Notes: generated by a model not told the origin, from the letters alone. A stretch of 64,000 nucleotides of DNA from Harmothoe impar (GCA_947462335.1 OX381714.1:57643800-57707799); one strand, 5' to 3'. Counted from the stretch's first letter, positions 10,801-19,290 are shown. Numbers and translations: made by a program.

Positions 10801-11985
10801 TGTTGTTTAGGCAAGCCTGGTCCTGGACTAGGGAAATTGCCACTGCAGCAGGAGCTATTCGGGGTGAGATTTGCTCGAATAGCCGTGGATATTATCAGTG
10901 GAGTGAAACCCACTCCGAAGGGTAATACGTGTATGATGGTAGTCTCGGACTACTATACCAAATACACCCGAGTGTACCCACTAGAGGATCACACTGCTGC
11001 TACTTGTGCGGAAGCACTGGTGAAGGGGTGGATCCTCCATCTGGGGGCTCCCTTGATGTTACATAGCGATCAAGGGAGAGAATTTGAGTCCAAACTTTGG
11101 GCAGCTGTGTGTCATCAGTTGGCTATATGCAAAACTCGGACCAATCCGTACCGACCACAGTCCGACGGGCAGGTGGAGCGGTTCAATCGGACCTTGATCC
11201 AGGTTTTGAAGCCATTAGTGAACTCCCATATGGATGATTGGGATGATCAGTGCGAATTTGTGGTACATGCGTATAACAATACGGTCCACACTTCGACTAA
11301 TTGCACACCAAACCTCTTGGTGTTCGGAGAGGACTTGATCATGCCGGCGGATTTAGTATTCGGGGTGGTAGGGATCAGTCCAGAAGCACCATGTACGGTG
11401 CTATTTGTAGAATCTCTACGAGAGAGGTTCAAATTTGCCTACGAAACAGTTAGGGCTCATTTGCTCAAAGCTGCGAATTGGCAGAAGGTAGGTTATGACA
11501 CCGGATTGAAGTTGCGACGTTTCGTGGTGGGGGATAGAGTAATCCGCCTACACGAACCGCTCTGCAACGTCAAGCTGGCGAATAACTGGGATGGACCACA
11601 CACCGTGGTTAAATGTATCAGTCAGACGACTGTGTTGATTCAGTCCGAAGCAGGGCGCATCCGGACGAGCCATGTGGCTCGGTTGCGTGCTTGGGCTGGA
11701 AGGGAGCTCACCCCGGAAACGGAGGTGGAAAAGGGAACTTCGGAGGCTAAATTTGTACCTTTAGAAGGGGTGTCAGAGGATACCCCTAAGAGAGTGGTAC
11801 GAAAAAAGCTCCAGAAGACCGTGAAAAAGAAAGTCTCGGCAGGCGAAGGAAGAAGGGCCCGGAAAACTAAAATCAAGGCTGGAATTTTAGTTAAGAACGA
11901 GAGTCCTTCGGCCAGGTTACGAGAGGTGAACGGGAAACCCGTTCGGCGAAGCCCAAGGCTGGTGGCCAGAGGGGCGGTAACCTAG
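7744..11985 (+). CDS. pol: Pol polyprotein: protease, RT, RNase H, integrase
   Basis: The frame is open after a TAG at 7741-7743 and has no early ATG; it is probably expressed only as Gag-Pol by -1 slippage at 7810-7816. Residues are numbered from 7744. The aspartic protease active site is DTGAS at 165-169. The reverse transcriptase (about 435-615) has SPWSSPV, LDLQSGYWQI, MPFGLCNAP and the catalytic YLDD at 585-588. RNase H starts with the DTDAS motif (D737) and continues through KRELLAVV, RTDHSAL and NADCLSR. The integrase has the zinc site H982-X4-H987-X29-C1017-X2-C1020, then the triad D1049, D1109, E1145 with the canonical 35-residue D-E gap. A GPY/F-like WDGPHTVV segment and a Lys/Arg-rich tail follow. 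All catalytic residues are present, so the enzyme set looks functional. Confidence 0.95.
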   Translation: MLRDRSLCCGVYSSESESSRKGGKLEGVVRKGERTTPADEVRQHTREVEPSEIQKTGRESGVASSFRSSDAGLINIPVHQLPGNEAGRPITDRNEEVAAVTDTVWVGSTQLSPDHPCFDHLKKHGLDLAAPKDFKRFTVNPSPLGGRRWYVSVTVAGRVGEFLVDTGASHSFISSRFYALMPDSRDNFKTRVNACSADGSSMQTYGRAFIPVRIGGKEYVASPTIADIADDGILGLDFSALYDAVLNPGTGVLRIEHPYRAVEQCVLRQVSTVATVVQTVKIPPGQTCDVLVRSKGLRREEEAVVEPDVAMLGSIGLTGMDTLVGDGAWTVVPVSNPGLEPQYLRKDTVLGKVFTSEAVVSAGQVSMKGDPSPTPLSEGLEKMISETDLTDRMDLDSLRRLVVKYQDAWQVEGEPLGRTDKVLHSINTGDAQPFKMPYRRLPLGKKAVVEEQVKTMLEQKVIVPSTSPWSSPVQMVTKKDGSIRFCIDYRRLNGVTKKNAYPLPRIDETLDSLGGNQWFCTLDLQSGYWQIGMKEEDKEKTAFTSHIGLYQFELMPFGLCNAPATFEAMMETLLSDLLWRKCLVYLDDVIVFGKTFEECALNLGEVLERIRSNGLTLKPKKCELFRKSMVYLGRIISTEGVQADPAKLETVETWEVPKGPKDIRSFLGFCSYYRDFIPGFSRVSQPLQRLSHWTPGRKKEPFPWGMEQNAAFKEIKALFRTTPVLRYPTEKGHFILDTDASNESIGAALSQIQDGVEVPLAFASNSMNKAQRNYCTTKRELLAVVVYTKKFRHFLYGGNFTLRTDHSALRWLLNFKDAEGMIGRWLNHLSEFGLENSHIQHRAGTKHINADCLSRRPVRRCVRPECGDCGAHNAVVASVRLPYDGLLQNLLDWSTDTIRTYQMADPTIARLRELVPTGVCPVRPEISLENREMRRFLAQFHELEVRDSLLCRWKTCPGKRRVLQMVIPAAMRKDILYYCHGHSTSGHFGKKRSLERLSRRYYWPGMSGDLLRWIETCPACCLGKPGPGLGKLPLQQELFGVRFARIAVDIISGVKPTPKGNTCMMVVSDYYTKYTRVYPLEDHTAATCAEALVKGWILHLGAPLMLHSDQGREFESKLWAAVCHQLAICKTRTNPYRPQSDGQVERFNRTLIQVLKPLVNSHMDDWDDQCEFVVHAYNNTVHTSTNCTPNLLVFGEDLIMPADLVFGVVGISPEAPCTVLFVESLRERFKFAYETVRAHLLKAANWQKVGYDTGLKLRRFVVGDRVIRLHEPLCNVKLANNWDGPHTVVKCISQTTVLIQSEAGRIRTSHVARLRAWAGRELTPETEVEKGTSEAKFVPLEGVSEDTPKRVVRKKLQKTVKKKVSAGEGRRARKTKIKAGILVKNESPSARLREVNGKPVRRSPRLVARGAVT
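7810..7816 (+). promoter_or_regulatory. -1 ribosomal frameshift heptamer GGGAAAC
   Basis: The heptamer is phased exactly as G GGA AAC in gag, so a -1 slip reads GGG AAA C into the pol frame. The gag stop TAG follows immediately at 7817-7819. It fits the X XXY YYZ rule known from retroviruses and retrotransposons, and it lies inside the only 76-nt window where gag and pol overlap. Confidence 0.85.
7821..7854 (+). promoter_or_regulatory. Frameshift-stimulating stem-loop
   Basis: Arms 7821-7832 and 7843-7854 pair over 12 positions with one A-A mismatch and one terminal G-U. They close a 10-nt loop and start 4 nt after the heptamer. Position and stability fit a -1 frameshift stimulator. A pseudoknot with downstream bases was not established. 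Confidence 0.7.
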
Positions 11986-12569
11986 CTTGTTTACACAACG
12001 AGTGTGGTGTCCTGTGTTGTTTTATATGTTATATGTGTGCTACCAACAGGGGCGCTCAGAGTTGAATAGAAAAGAATATTGGAGTGCTCCCCGAGGGTGG
12101 TGGACGGATAATCCGGTGGGGTAATCTTCGATTTCCCATATTAATCCACTAATACTCCTGATGAACTCTTTATTCGAAGTATATTTTGACTTTTGCGAGC
12201 CGCCTACGTGGCAGTGTGATCCCCCGAGCCCGAGTTGCGGGCGGGAAAGGTCGTGACCTGATTAATCTATAATTGGGTCACACCGGGTAACGGGATCGCG
12301 TCCAATCACGCGAGACGCTGCGCATGCGCTTTGTTTTAAAAACAAAAGCGAGGGAACGCCATATTGATTTTGGGGCTCACCCGGATCAATCGTGCGTGCG
12401 GCAGCAGCGGAGAAGTCGGCGTTTTTGGGCAACTAGAAGAGTAGAAGAGTGATAAAAAGAGTAGGAACTGTGAGTACTCTTTCCTGGTCCGTCTAAGACA
12501 AAGAGGGAGACGGGGAACTAAGTGTTTCCCCGTCAAACTCCCGTCGTAAGACACTTGAAAGAAGTGAGG
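11986..12569 (+). promoter_or_regulatory. Inter-ORF spacer with CpG-rich promoter-like region
   Basis: There is no ORF between the pol stop and the third gene. The first ~170 bp look unremarkable. From about 12160 the sequence becomes CpG-rich and carries a CCAAT box (12302-12306) and a perfect NRF1-type palindrome GCGCATGCGC (12320-12329), then an AT-rich near-palindrome and a CGCCATATTG motif. This resembles a TATA-less CpG-island promoter of an animal housekeeping gene. It would place a transcription start at roughly 12350-12480, just ahead of the ATG at 12570. Splicing from the LTR transcript is the alternative way to express ORF3. Confidence 0.5.
12320..12329. promoter_or_regulatory. NRF1-type palindrome
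   Basis: GCGCATGCGC matches the consensus of nuclear respiratory factor 1, a CpG-promoter activator conserved in animals. A CCAAT box lies 14 bp upstream. Function is inferred from sequence only. Confidence 0.5.
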
Positions 12570-15500
12570 ATGGCCGAGCAGCAGCTCCGCCAGTCCGAAC
12601 TCTCCGGTCACTCCGAGGTGGCATCCGCCACCGAGGAGCACATGGACGCTCAGAGCCCCAGTGGTGATGAGCTCAGTCAGACTCTGTCGGAACTACGAGT
12701 GGATCCGGCCGTGTCACCGATTCGGAAGTCTCCGTCACCCGAGGGTAGCGAGGACTCCGGAATGTTGCGAGGGATCGCCTACAGTGCAGTAGAATCGAAC
12801 CCCTCCGAGTCGACTGGACATCTCTCTCGGATGTGCAGTCTAAGTATTTCGCCGAGCCTCAAGAAGACAGTTACCAGGAAACTGTCTATGGGAGGCGACA
12901 GCGACTCCGACACTGCACGTCCGAGGACGCGCGGTGGCAAGGGTGCTACCCGAGATCGGTCCCGGTCGGCCGATGGCAAGGTTAGTACCAAGGCTCTCAA
13001 ACACGCAGGTGTTGGAAAGAAGCCTCTGGGGAAGGACGAGCCTAAAAAGCCCGATCCGAAGAAGCCTAGTACCCAGGGTACTAAGAAAGCGGATCCGAAG
13101 GTTGCCACTGCCACAGTAACCAAAGATTCGAAGACGGTCACTCCCAAGGCTCCGACTCCAAAGGTGCCAAAGGAACAAAAGAAAGCTGATCCGAAGCCAG
13201 CGGCTAAGGATCTGAAGAAGAAGGGACAGACGTCCGGCAGCAGTCAGGCTGTCAAGACTCCGGGCCCTCCTAAGTCAAACATCCCGATCCCTAGCAAGGA
13301 GAAGGATGCTGGAAAAGCAGTTGGAACGTCAGCTGCTCCGACTTCAGCCGTGGATGTGTTGTCCTTCTCGCGAGGGTTGGACAACAGCTCTGCAGTGGCC
13401 GCTACGGCCGCAGCCATGGCTGGTACGTCCGGGCACGGGGGAGCTCGTCCGAAAACGACAACTCACCCATCCGACACTAGGACTGAGGAGGCTATGGATG
13501 CATCATCCGCAGCTGAAACGGTCCGAGTTGTGCAGGAGGTGCTGTCCGGCATCACCTTCCAGCTACCTGCTCCAGTGGGGCAAAGAAAAGAAGTCCCCGT
13601 TCGGGTGGAGACGCCTCCTCAAGGAGCAGCCCCCGTCCGAGTGGAGACTCCTCAACAGCAAACCGAGCCCCGTCTGGAGCCATCCACTATGGATACTTCT
13701 GCTGAGGCCGGCAAGCTGGACCAAGCCGCAGGCGGTGGTCCAGGTGGATCGGGGGTACCAGTAATCCCCCCAGTCCAACATGAAGTATGGGATAAGGAGG
13801 ACGCCGACGTCCCATCCCTGCTACGAGGAGCCATCATCGCACAGATGAGCAAGGATGAGATCAGGTCATTTGACTTGATCCAGATGAGAACCTTCCGGGG
13901 GCTGGACATTCTGTCCGACCGGTTCCCGACCTGGTTCCCGGCCCACGTGACGGCTGCAATGGAAGGCTTCAAAGACCAAGCTGCTAACGCTCGCTTGGTT
14001 GCTGAGACTGAAGGGCGCCCCGAACTACTCGCGGCCCTTGAATACGACCTGCAAACCGCAGAAGAATTCAAGGTCGTGCATAATCGGAAGGAGAAAAGGC
14101 GACATCTGACGCCAGCCATGAGGCTGGCCCGGAATATGGAGAAAAAGACTAACGAGTCTATTCTTAATGATACTCTGGAGGACGAGATTGTCCAACAGAG
14201 CACAGCTGCTACTAGAACTGCTGACACTAGTAAGATGGAGAAGGCCAGTCGTAGGCATCAATACCTACGAGAGACCATTCGGTTAACATCTCTGAATGCG
14301 GGTCAGTCCCCTGAAGAGGTGGATGAAGTTCTGAAGGGATTGGACAAGAACACAATCCCGGACAACGAACTACAGCTGTTGGTCCGGAATGCCCTCCGAG
14401 CCAACGCCGCTAGTGGGTTTCATTTCTTTAAACCCATGTGTATAAATGACTGTGTTAAAGATAAGCGGTCATCAAAGCTTCCGGAGGAGGTGGGGCCCGA
14501 CGGTCTCTCCGACGACGAAGAATGGATCAAACCTGATCCTTTAGACAAGTCGGTACAGCTGTACCACTTCGAATTGCTGGAGAAGGTCCGGACTGGTAGC
14601 ACCAAATACCATTCGCTCCTTCAGAAGGCAAAGTTGGCATGGGCAATGTCTAGATGGCATTCATTTAGTAAGTGCCCATTCAAAGCTTGTCGGGACATCG
14701 ACGAGACCCTGGAGAAACCCCGAACTTGGCCTACCAAGGTTCGGTATGCAAGACATCTTACCCGCTTTCATGTACGTCATTTCATGCGATATGACTGCCT
14801 GAGTGTGGGTTCGAAGGGCAGCAAGGGTTGTCCGAATGGGGGTCTGTTCTTCACCAGAGCAGATATCATTCGACACCTTGCCAAGTTCCATGGCTTGGCT
14901 CTGGAGACCGCAGCGGAACGCATTCAGGCCGCTCACGCAGAAGTCTACTCCCATTTTGGGACCACAGTAGACAAGAATGACAACCTCGAGGTGGATTTTG
15001 GCACCAACGAGAAAGGGAAGGTGCGGGTATTCTACAAGGTAAACCCGGACCGCACGTATCTCCATGTACCGGAGGGCGAACTCTACGATGAATTCGAAGA
15101 GTATCAGCAGCGTACCAGTACGCGGAAGCGGCGAGCTCCGAGAAAATCCGATGGATCCTCGGAGCCCACCGATCCGAAGAAACAGAAAACGGACGAAAGG
15201 CAGTCCGTTATGGAGAAGGCAGATCCGGGGTACAAAGGACCGGCATTTACCTCTCGCACGACTGACTGGAAGTCGGGCCCCCAGGGCAAGCCACCTCGGC
15301 CAAGTCCGGAGGATCCGAACTCCAGTACGGGAGGGGCGTTCGTTGACGAATTCCCCAATATGGATTTGGTTCCGGGAGCAGAGTCACAGACTCTCACCCA
15401 GACGGGGAAGACCAAGGCTTCGGTGAAGCAAAAGCCGAAGCCAACACAGACTCCGGATCCCCCTCAGGAGGCTCCGGAGGGGCACCATGTCTTACGACTA

Positions 15501-15974
15501 AGGGGCCCTCCCTCGTTTCCTCCCGCCGACTTCAAGTCCTACGAAGCCGGACAGGAGGCCTTGGATCGGTGGCAGGATAACTTCCACCGATTACTAGCTG
15601 GCTTAAGTCAGGAGGTGGCGATGTTGTCGCTGGACACAGTGCATCATCTCCACCGGAGTGAAGTCGCTGCTCAGAAAGCAGCGGCCATGGAGTCGGTTCA
15701 GGGGGAGCGTGAAGATGCTCGGACTGAACGAGTTGCTGCTAAATCCGAAAGGAAGAAGCAGAGGCTGGCAGTCAAGAACGCCGAGGAGAAACTGGACCAC
15801 GAACGTCGGAGGTTCAGAGACTGTTTCGCGCACGAGATGCACGAATGGGATGGGACTCGGGCTCAGATTGAGCTCTGGCTCCAGGAGTTAACGCTGGCGG
15901 AAGCTGCGTCAGACTCTGAGGACGAGGAGGCTGCGGCCCAGTCGAGTCCTAAAGACGACTCGGAGTCCGGATAG
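12570..15974 (+). CDS. ORF3: large zinc-finger-like protein of the retrotransposon
   Basis: The protein has 1,134 residues from the ATG at 12570, which sits in a strong Kozak context (A at -3, G at +4). The frame is open 16 codons further up but without an ATG. The N-terminal third is Ser/Pro/Lys-rich, low complexity and probably disordered (KKPDPKKP-type repeats near residues 155-210). The core has two finger-like motifs: C702-X4-C707-X21-H729-X4-H734 and C743-X10-C754-X14-H769-X4-H774, each ending in a similar RHLxxFH sequence. Basic patches RKRRAPRK (852-859) and PKKQKT (869-874) resemble nuclear-localisation signals. The C-terminus has a charged coiled coil and an acidic tail. I see no signal peptide, transmembrane span or furin site, so it is not a typical Env. 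A role in DNA or RNA binding is inference. I recognise no family. Confidence 0.85.
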   Translation: MAEQQLRQSELSGHSEVASATEEHMDAQSPSGDELSQTLSELRVDPAVSPIRKSPSPEGSEDSGMLRGIAYSAVESNPSESTGHLSRMCSLSISPSLKKTVTRKLSMGGDSDSDTARPRTRGGKGATRDRSRSADGKVSTKALKHAGVGKKPLGKDEPKKPDPKKPSTQGTKKADPKVATATVTKDSKTVTPKAPTPKVPKEQKKADPKPAAKDLKKKGQTSGSSQAVKTPGPPKSNIPIPSKEKDAGKAVGTSAAPTSAVDVLSFSRGLDNSSAVAATAAAMAGTSGHGGARPKTTTHPSDTRTEEAMDASSAAETVRVVQEVLSGITFQLPAPVGQRKEVPVRVETPPQGAAPVRVETPQQQTEPRLEPSTMDTSAEAGKLDQAAGGGPGGSGVPVIPPVQHEVWDKEDADVPSLLRGAIIAQMSKDEIRSFDLIQMRTFRGLDILSDRFPTWFPAHVTAAMEGFKDQAANARLVAETEGRPELLAALEYDLQTAEEFKVVHNRKEKRRHLTPAMRLARNMEKKTNESILNDTLEDEIVQQSTAATRTADTSKMEKASRRHQYLRETIRLTSLNAGQSPEEVDEVLKGLDKNTIPDNELQLLVRNALRANAASGFHFFKPMCINDCVKDKRSSKLPEEVGPDGLSDDEEWIKPDPLDKSVQLYHFELLEKVRTGSTKYHSLLQKAKLAWAMSRWHSFSKCPFKACRDIDETLEKPRTWPTKVRYARHLTRFHVRHFMRYDCLSVGSKGSKGCPNGGLFFTRADIIRHLAKFHGLALETAAERIQAAHAEVYSHFGTTVDKNDNLEVDFGTNEKGKVRVFYKVNPDRTYLHVPEGELYDEFEEYQQRTSTRKRRAPRKSDGSSEPTDPKKQKTDERQSVMEKADPGYKGPAFTSRTTDWKSGPQGKPPRPSPEDPNSSTGGAFVDEFPNMDLVPGAESQTLTQTGKTKASVKQKPKPTQTPDPPQEAPEGHHVLRLRGPPSFPPADFKSYEAGQEALDRWQDNFHRLLAGLSQEVAMLSLDTVHHLHRSEVAAQKAAAMESVQGEREDARTERVAAKSERKKQRLAVKNAEEKLDHERRRFRDCFAHEMHEWDGTRAQIELWLQELTLAEAASDSEDEEAAAQSSPKDDSESG

Positions 15975-15999
15975 GATTATCCTATCTTAGGACCCGATC

Positions 16000-16014
16000 A
16001 AGAAGAAGGGGGGG
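16000..16014 (+). other. 15-nt polypurine run after ORF3
   Basis: An uninterrupted purine run (A/G, ending in seven G) starts 26 nt after the ORF3 stop and lies ~840 bp before the 3' LTR. It is a better purine tract than the one next to the LTR and could prime an additional plus strand. This is inference. Confidence 0.35.
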
Positions 16015-16749
16015 TATTTTAAATATACCAACCCTACATGTGAAAAACACTCTATTATAGGGTGTTCAAGGATCCGGACGAGAAGAAGCGGCAGGCGGGC
16101 TACGCAAGGAGTCAGTCTGCCAGGCAGAACGGACGGAGGAGGACGAGGAGATCCGGAGAGAAACCCAAAGCTCGGGACAGGAGTACACTACCACCATGGA
16201 TCTGATACGAGATGTTTTTTTATAAACTATATATAACAGGACCGAGTGCTCCTAATTATAAGTCCGAAGATCGCCTGGAGGCAGGACTTGGAATTTTTTT
16301 TTATATATACTACTATAAGCTCCCGAGCATGAGCTATGAACTTTCTCGTTCCGGTTAGTAGGAGCTGAATGAAGTAGGTTCTGAAAGCCGGGCGGAATGC
16401 ATCATCATCAACAGAGGATCCGGATCTTCGCTATAAAATCACGTATGATATCTTTTGTAATAATACTTTAATATGTTTCTAAAAACCTTAAGAGAAGTGA
16501 TAGTGTTTATCACTTATAAAGTATTATTCATTACGAGTGTAAGTAGCTCGGGGTCTTGAAGGGACGAAATTTTTTTACTGTGATATTGTACTTTTTCAAG
16601 TGTTGTGTATACTATATGTATAGATTAACTCCATCTATCCTAGGGAATGGGGCGTAATTTTAATTACGATCTATATGTGTAGACATGTGTGTAATTAATA
16701 CCTTTTTGTGTTCAACAGTAACGTCATATTGTTTGTAAGGTATAACTTT

Positions 16750-16755
16750 AATAAA
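16750..16755 (+). terminator. Internal AATAAA in the 3' region
   Basis: A possible polyadenylation signal about 100 bp ahead of the 3' LTR. If used, it would end transcripts (for example from ORF3) before the LTR. Confidence 0.3.
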
Positions 16756-16786
16756 CCCCTAAGGTGGTATTTATAAGATAATGCCA

Positions 16787-16805
16787 GTCCGAAGTGTTTT
16801 CGGAC
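16787..16805 (+). other. Short perfect hairpin before the 3' LTR
   Basis: Arms GTCCGAA and TTCGGAC (7 bp) close a 5-nt loop. It lies 47 bp ahead of the 3' LTR, between the AATAAA and the purine tract. Confidence 0.45.
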
Positions 16806-16840
16806 TATAACCTTAATTATTTACCTCCCGGTTATTATCT

Positions 16841-16852
16841 GGTAGGGGGTAG
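16841..16852 (+). other. Probable polypurine tract (plus-strand primer)
   Basis: GGTAGGGGGTAG abuts the 3' LTR, where plus-strand DNA synthesis must start. Two T interruptions make it a weak polypurine tract; it is assigned mainly by position. Confidence 0.5.
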
Positions 16853-17291
16853 TGTAGGGGCTAGGGTTATACGGGGTTATTATATGACGAGTGCTGTTGG
16901 ATGCTGTGTTGCGAGCTCAGTCCGAACCCTTCAGTCCGACGGTAGGTGGCGACACCTACTCCGGGCTTGGGGTATGGACAGAGGTCGCTATAGGCTTCCG
17001 GTCTGCGTGTGCGCACGCAGGCTGGCTGCCTATATATACCCGGCATCTGACGGTACTCGTCGGTTACTCTGAGCCACGCTGGTGAAGAGACCCCGTGATC
17101 ATATCGGCTGCTTAGCCTACTGACCCGTTCCGAACTCTATAGGGAGTTCGCACACTTAGTGACTGCTTGTTTAGGTTTACCTGAATAAACCTGATATTGC
17201 AACCTGTAACACTTGATCCGAACTGTGTCGACTTTGTTCTTTAATTGATACTCTACCAATATCATAAAGATACGAAAGATCGTTTATTACA
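16853..17291 (+). repeat. 3' LTR
   Basis: 439 bp, read as identical to the 5' LTR. TATA box at 17031-17038, AATAAA at 17184-17189, ends in TTATTACA. Identity of the LTRs implies an evolutionarily very recent insertion, or recent gene conversion. Confidence 0.95.
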
Positions 17292-17295
17292 CTCT
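17292..17295. repeat. Target-site duplication, right (CTCT)
   Basis: Second copy of the CTCT found at 4594-4597. The following TTAAAGGTGTAC matches the related unoccupied site near 32237-32250, confirming the element boundary. Confidence 0.8.
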
Positions 17296-18640
17296 TAAAG
17301 GTGTACATGACCGGAGGGGTACTGACAGCAAACTCATTTCTTCAGGCATAACATAAAATGCAACATTTAGATAATGAATTATTTTGAGAAATAGAAATAT
17401 TAGTACCTGAGAAATAGAACTATAAGTACCCGTAAACAGACTTGCCTTCTCTCCACAGGCCTATGCCTTCCCCCTGTCCACCCAGGTCTTCCACACCATG
17501 GTTTTGGTGCCATAATAACATTGGTTCAAACATGTACTCCTCGTCAGTACTGGTATCATTAGACATGTATTTCCTTGTTTACAATCAGTTTTTTGAGAGT
17601 CCTTAAGCTTCAAATTAGGAACTTCTCAAACCCCTTTTTTATGGCTGGCTTCACTTAAAACCTCCCGGAGCCCAAATGTAGTACACCTGAGGCCAGATGG
17701 CACTGTAGTCTGTGGTAGCAGCCATTCAGGGAGTGGCAGAGTGCCAGACTACATAACACCCATTGATCTACAGCCCCTCTGTCCCTACCGTGTTGCTGAT
17801 TGATATTGACGCATCTATGTTTTTGGGGGTGGTAGCACCTGTAACATAGACTGTTGGCTCTTTTTCAGTCAGACACATCTCTATGGTTTCACAGCTTCTC
17901 TGACAGACAGACAACTGTATACTCTGGGCTAGTTTCCTTTTGGGGGCTGTTACAAAACACAGCGTAAAATCATAGCGTAAAAAGAGGGTGTTACAACAGA
18001 ATCTTTTTTACGCTTTTGTTCAAGGGGGTGTTACAAAAAAAAGTTTATGTTACTTTTTTTTCAGTTTTTCTTACGTTATGGAAGTTTTTTACATTATGGA
18101 CTCTATTTTCTCACATCCTCTTTCCAGGAAGTGTGAAAAGATTAGCATAAATTAGCTTATTTTTAAAGACCACAGCGTAAATTTGACATTTAAGCTGATA
18201 TTAACATAAGTTGTAAAAGACTAACGTAAATCTAAAAAAAATCTGTAAATCTACAGTAGATTCTATGGTAAATCCATTCTACAGTAGACTCTACTTTAGA
18301 TCTATAATAGATTCTACTGTGTACCTACACTAACTATTTAAAGTTAAACCAGGAATGCCAAGCTGGTGTTAGAGGCAAGTTGTCATTCCTCTCTCCTTGC
18401 TATACACAAACTGGTGGGATGAATGTGACCTGGCCTAGACCCCACCCAAGGCTACAGGTAAAGGTCCTTCCCACCCTCAGGGAGCCCAGGCTATTCGGGA
18501 CCTGTGAGATTGTGTGATGTTGTCTCTTCCTTAGCCCGGGATGGAAATGAGGCCACTTAGCACCCTCTCTGTTCTGTTTATCAGTGTAGTTGGGGTGAGA
18601 GGTGAGTGGTAAGATGTATGGCAAAATGAAGCTGCTTGTA
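17296..18640. repeat. Segmental duplication, copy 1 (continuation right of the retrotransposon)
   Basis: 17296-17560 is collinear with 48789-49020. 17620-17900 is collinear with 54768-55350. 18360-18640 is collinear with 58370-58630 and, more distantly, 39480-39720. The ~5.7 kb between 49020 and 54760 of copy 2 is missing here. 17943-18330 is a local AT-rich filler not shared with copy 2. No gene was found. Confidence 0.7.
17943..18330. repeat. AT-rich insert with repeated GCGTAAA and TGTTACAA motifs
   Basis: The segment carries several copies of GCGTAAA (and its complement TTTACGC) and of GGGTGTTACAA, and replaces a different sequence at 58241-58350 in the paralogous block. It looks like a decayed small transposon or simple-sequence expansion. 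Ends were not resolved. Confidence 0.35.
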
Positions 18641-19059
18641 TATGTATGTATAAAGAATGTCCCTCATAGGCTTCATGAATTCGTTCGATGCAAGTAAAGC
18701 TTGTTTTTCAGACCAAAAGAATCCTAATGTGTTTGCTGTTAATATTTCCTTTACTTAAACAATGAATTCATAGCTATTATAAACACATGTATATTTCTCT
18801 TTGCATATATGTGTATATAAATTCCCTTAAACAATAGGTGAGACATTTATCAGCATCCAGTGAAAAACTTCACATGTAGTAAATGTATTTTGCTTTTAGA
18901 AACTACTCAGCTCAACTCAGCAGCCCTAGACTTTTATAAACAATATATAGAATACATACAATTAACTAAATGTGCAGCTACTAAGTAATACATCATTATT
19001 CCATTATGCATTGCAGTTCCAGTAACTATAAAGTGTCTGTTTGCATGATGCAATGTAAT

Positions 19060-19290
19060 TTGATTGTGCCTCCTGAAAGGCAATAGGCCCAAGCGCAGTG
19101 ATCTCTTCTTCCAGTTCAACTCTGCAGTCACAGACTGTATTCTTTTCTTCCCACTGCTGCTTCTCATGTTTCTTTCTATTATGCAAGTACAGAGCTTGCT
19201 GCACTCTCTGTATTTGTGCAGTTCCCTGGAGCAGAAAAACTGGTTCCTCCCACTGATATTGTCCTAGTTTTTTTTCAGCCATGCCTGTAC
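19060..19290 (-). pseudogene. Possible minus-strand exon or old ORF fragment, ALY block (copy 3)
   Basis: A minus-strand frame covers this block with a composition rich in Glu, Gln and Lys, unlike chance ORFs nearby, and contains GTAQIQRVQQALY. The GT/ALY core aligns in frame with the blocks at 1042-1179 and 43099-43236. No confident start, splice sites or family were identified. Confidence 0.3.

Larger units (their letters stand above)
15975..16840 (+). other. Untranslated 3' region of the retrotransposon
   Basis: An 866-bp AT-rich tail follows ORF3. It starts with a 15-nt purine run (16000-16014). It has two T-run/TATATA stretches (near 16215-16235 and 16296-16312), and a two-level stem-loop near 16460-16530 whose outer arms are AATACTTTA/TAAAGTATT and inner arms GTGATA/TATCAC. 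It also has an AATAAA at 16750-16755 and a hairpin at 16787-16805. No ORF was found. The structures may serve RNA stability, packaging or subgenomic termination. Confidence 0.6.
4598..17291 (+). mobile_element. Intact Ty3/Gypsy-type LTR retrotransposon with a third ORF
   Basis: The element is 12,694 bp long: 5' LTR, tRNA-His-type primer site, gag, pol in the -1 frame, CpG-rich spacer, large third ORF, 840-bp untranslated tail, short purine-rich tract and 3' LTR. The domain order protease, reverse transcriptase, RNase H, integrase places it in Ty3/Gypsy (Metaviridae-like), not Copia. The integrase ends in a GPY/F-like segment and a basic tail, with no chromodomain visible. All three frames are open, the LTRs appear identical and a target duplication is present, so the insertion is recent and the copy may be competent. 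It is much longer than the usual 5-7 kb animal Gypsy element because of its long gag and the extra 3.4-kb ORF. Confidence 0.95.

Noticed and set aside
5007..11876. Many minus-strand and out-of-frame ORFs across gag and pol
   Set aside because: Shadows of the strongly biased coding frames of gag and pol.
12779..15842. Overlapping ORFs of 60-191 codons across ORF3
   Set aside because: Out-of-frame reading of ORF3; compositionally biased with no recognisable domain.
12570..15974. ORF3 as a retroviral envelope
   Set aside because: No signal peptide, transmembrane span, glycoprotein-like Cys pattern or cleavage site was seen; the protein is hydrophilic and basic/acidic.
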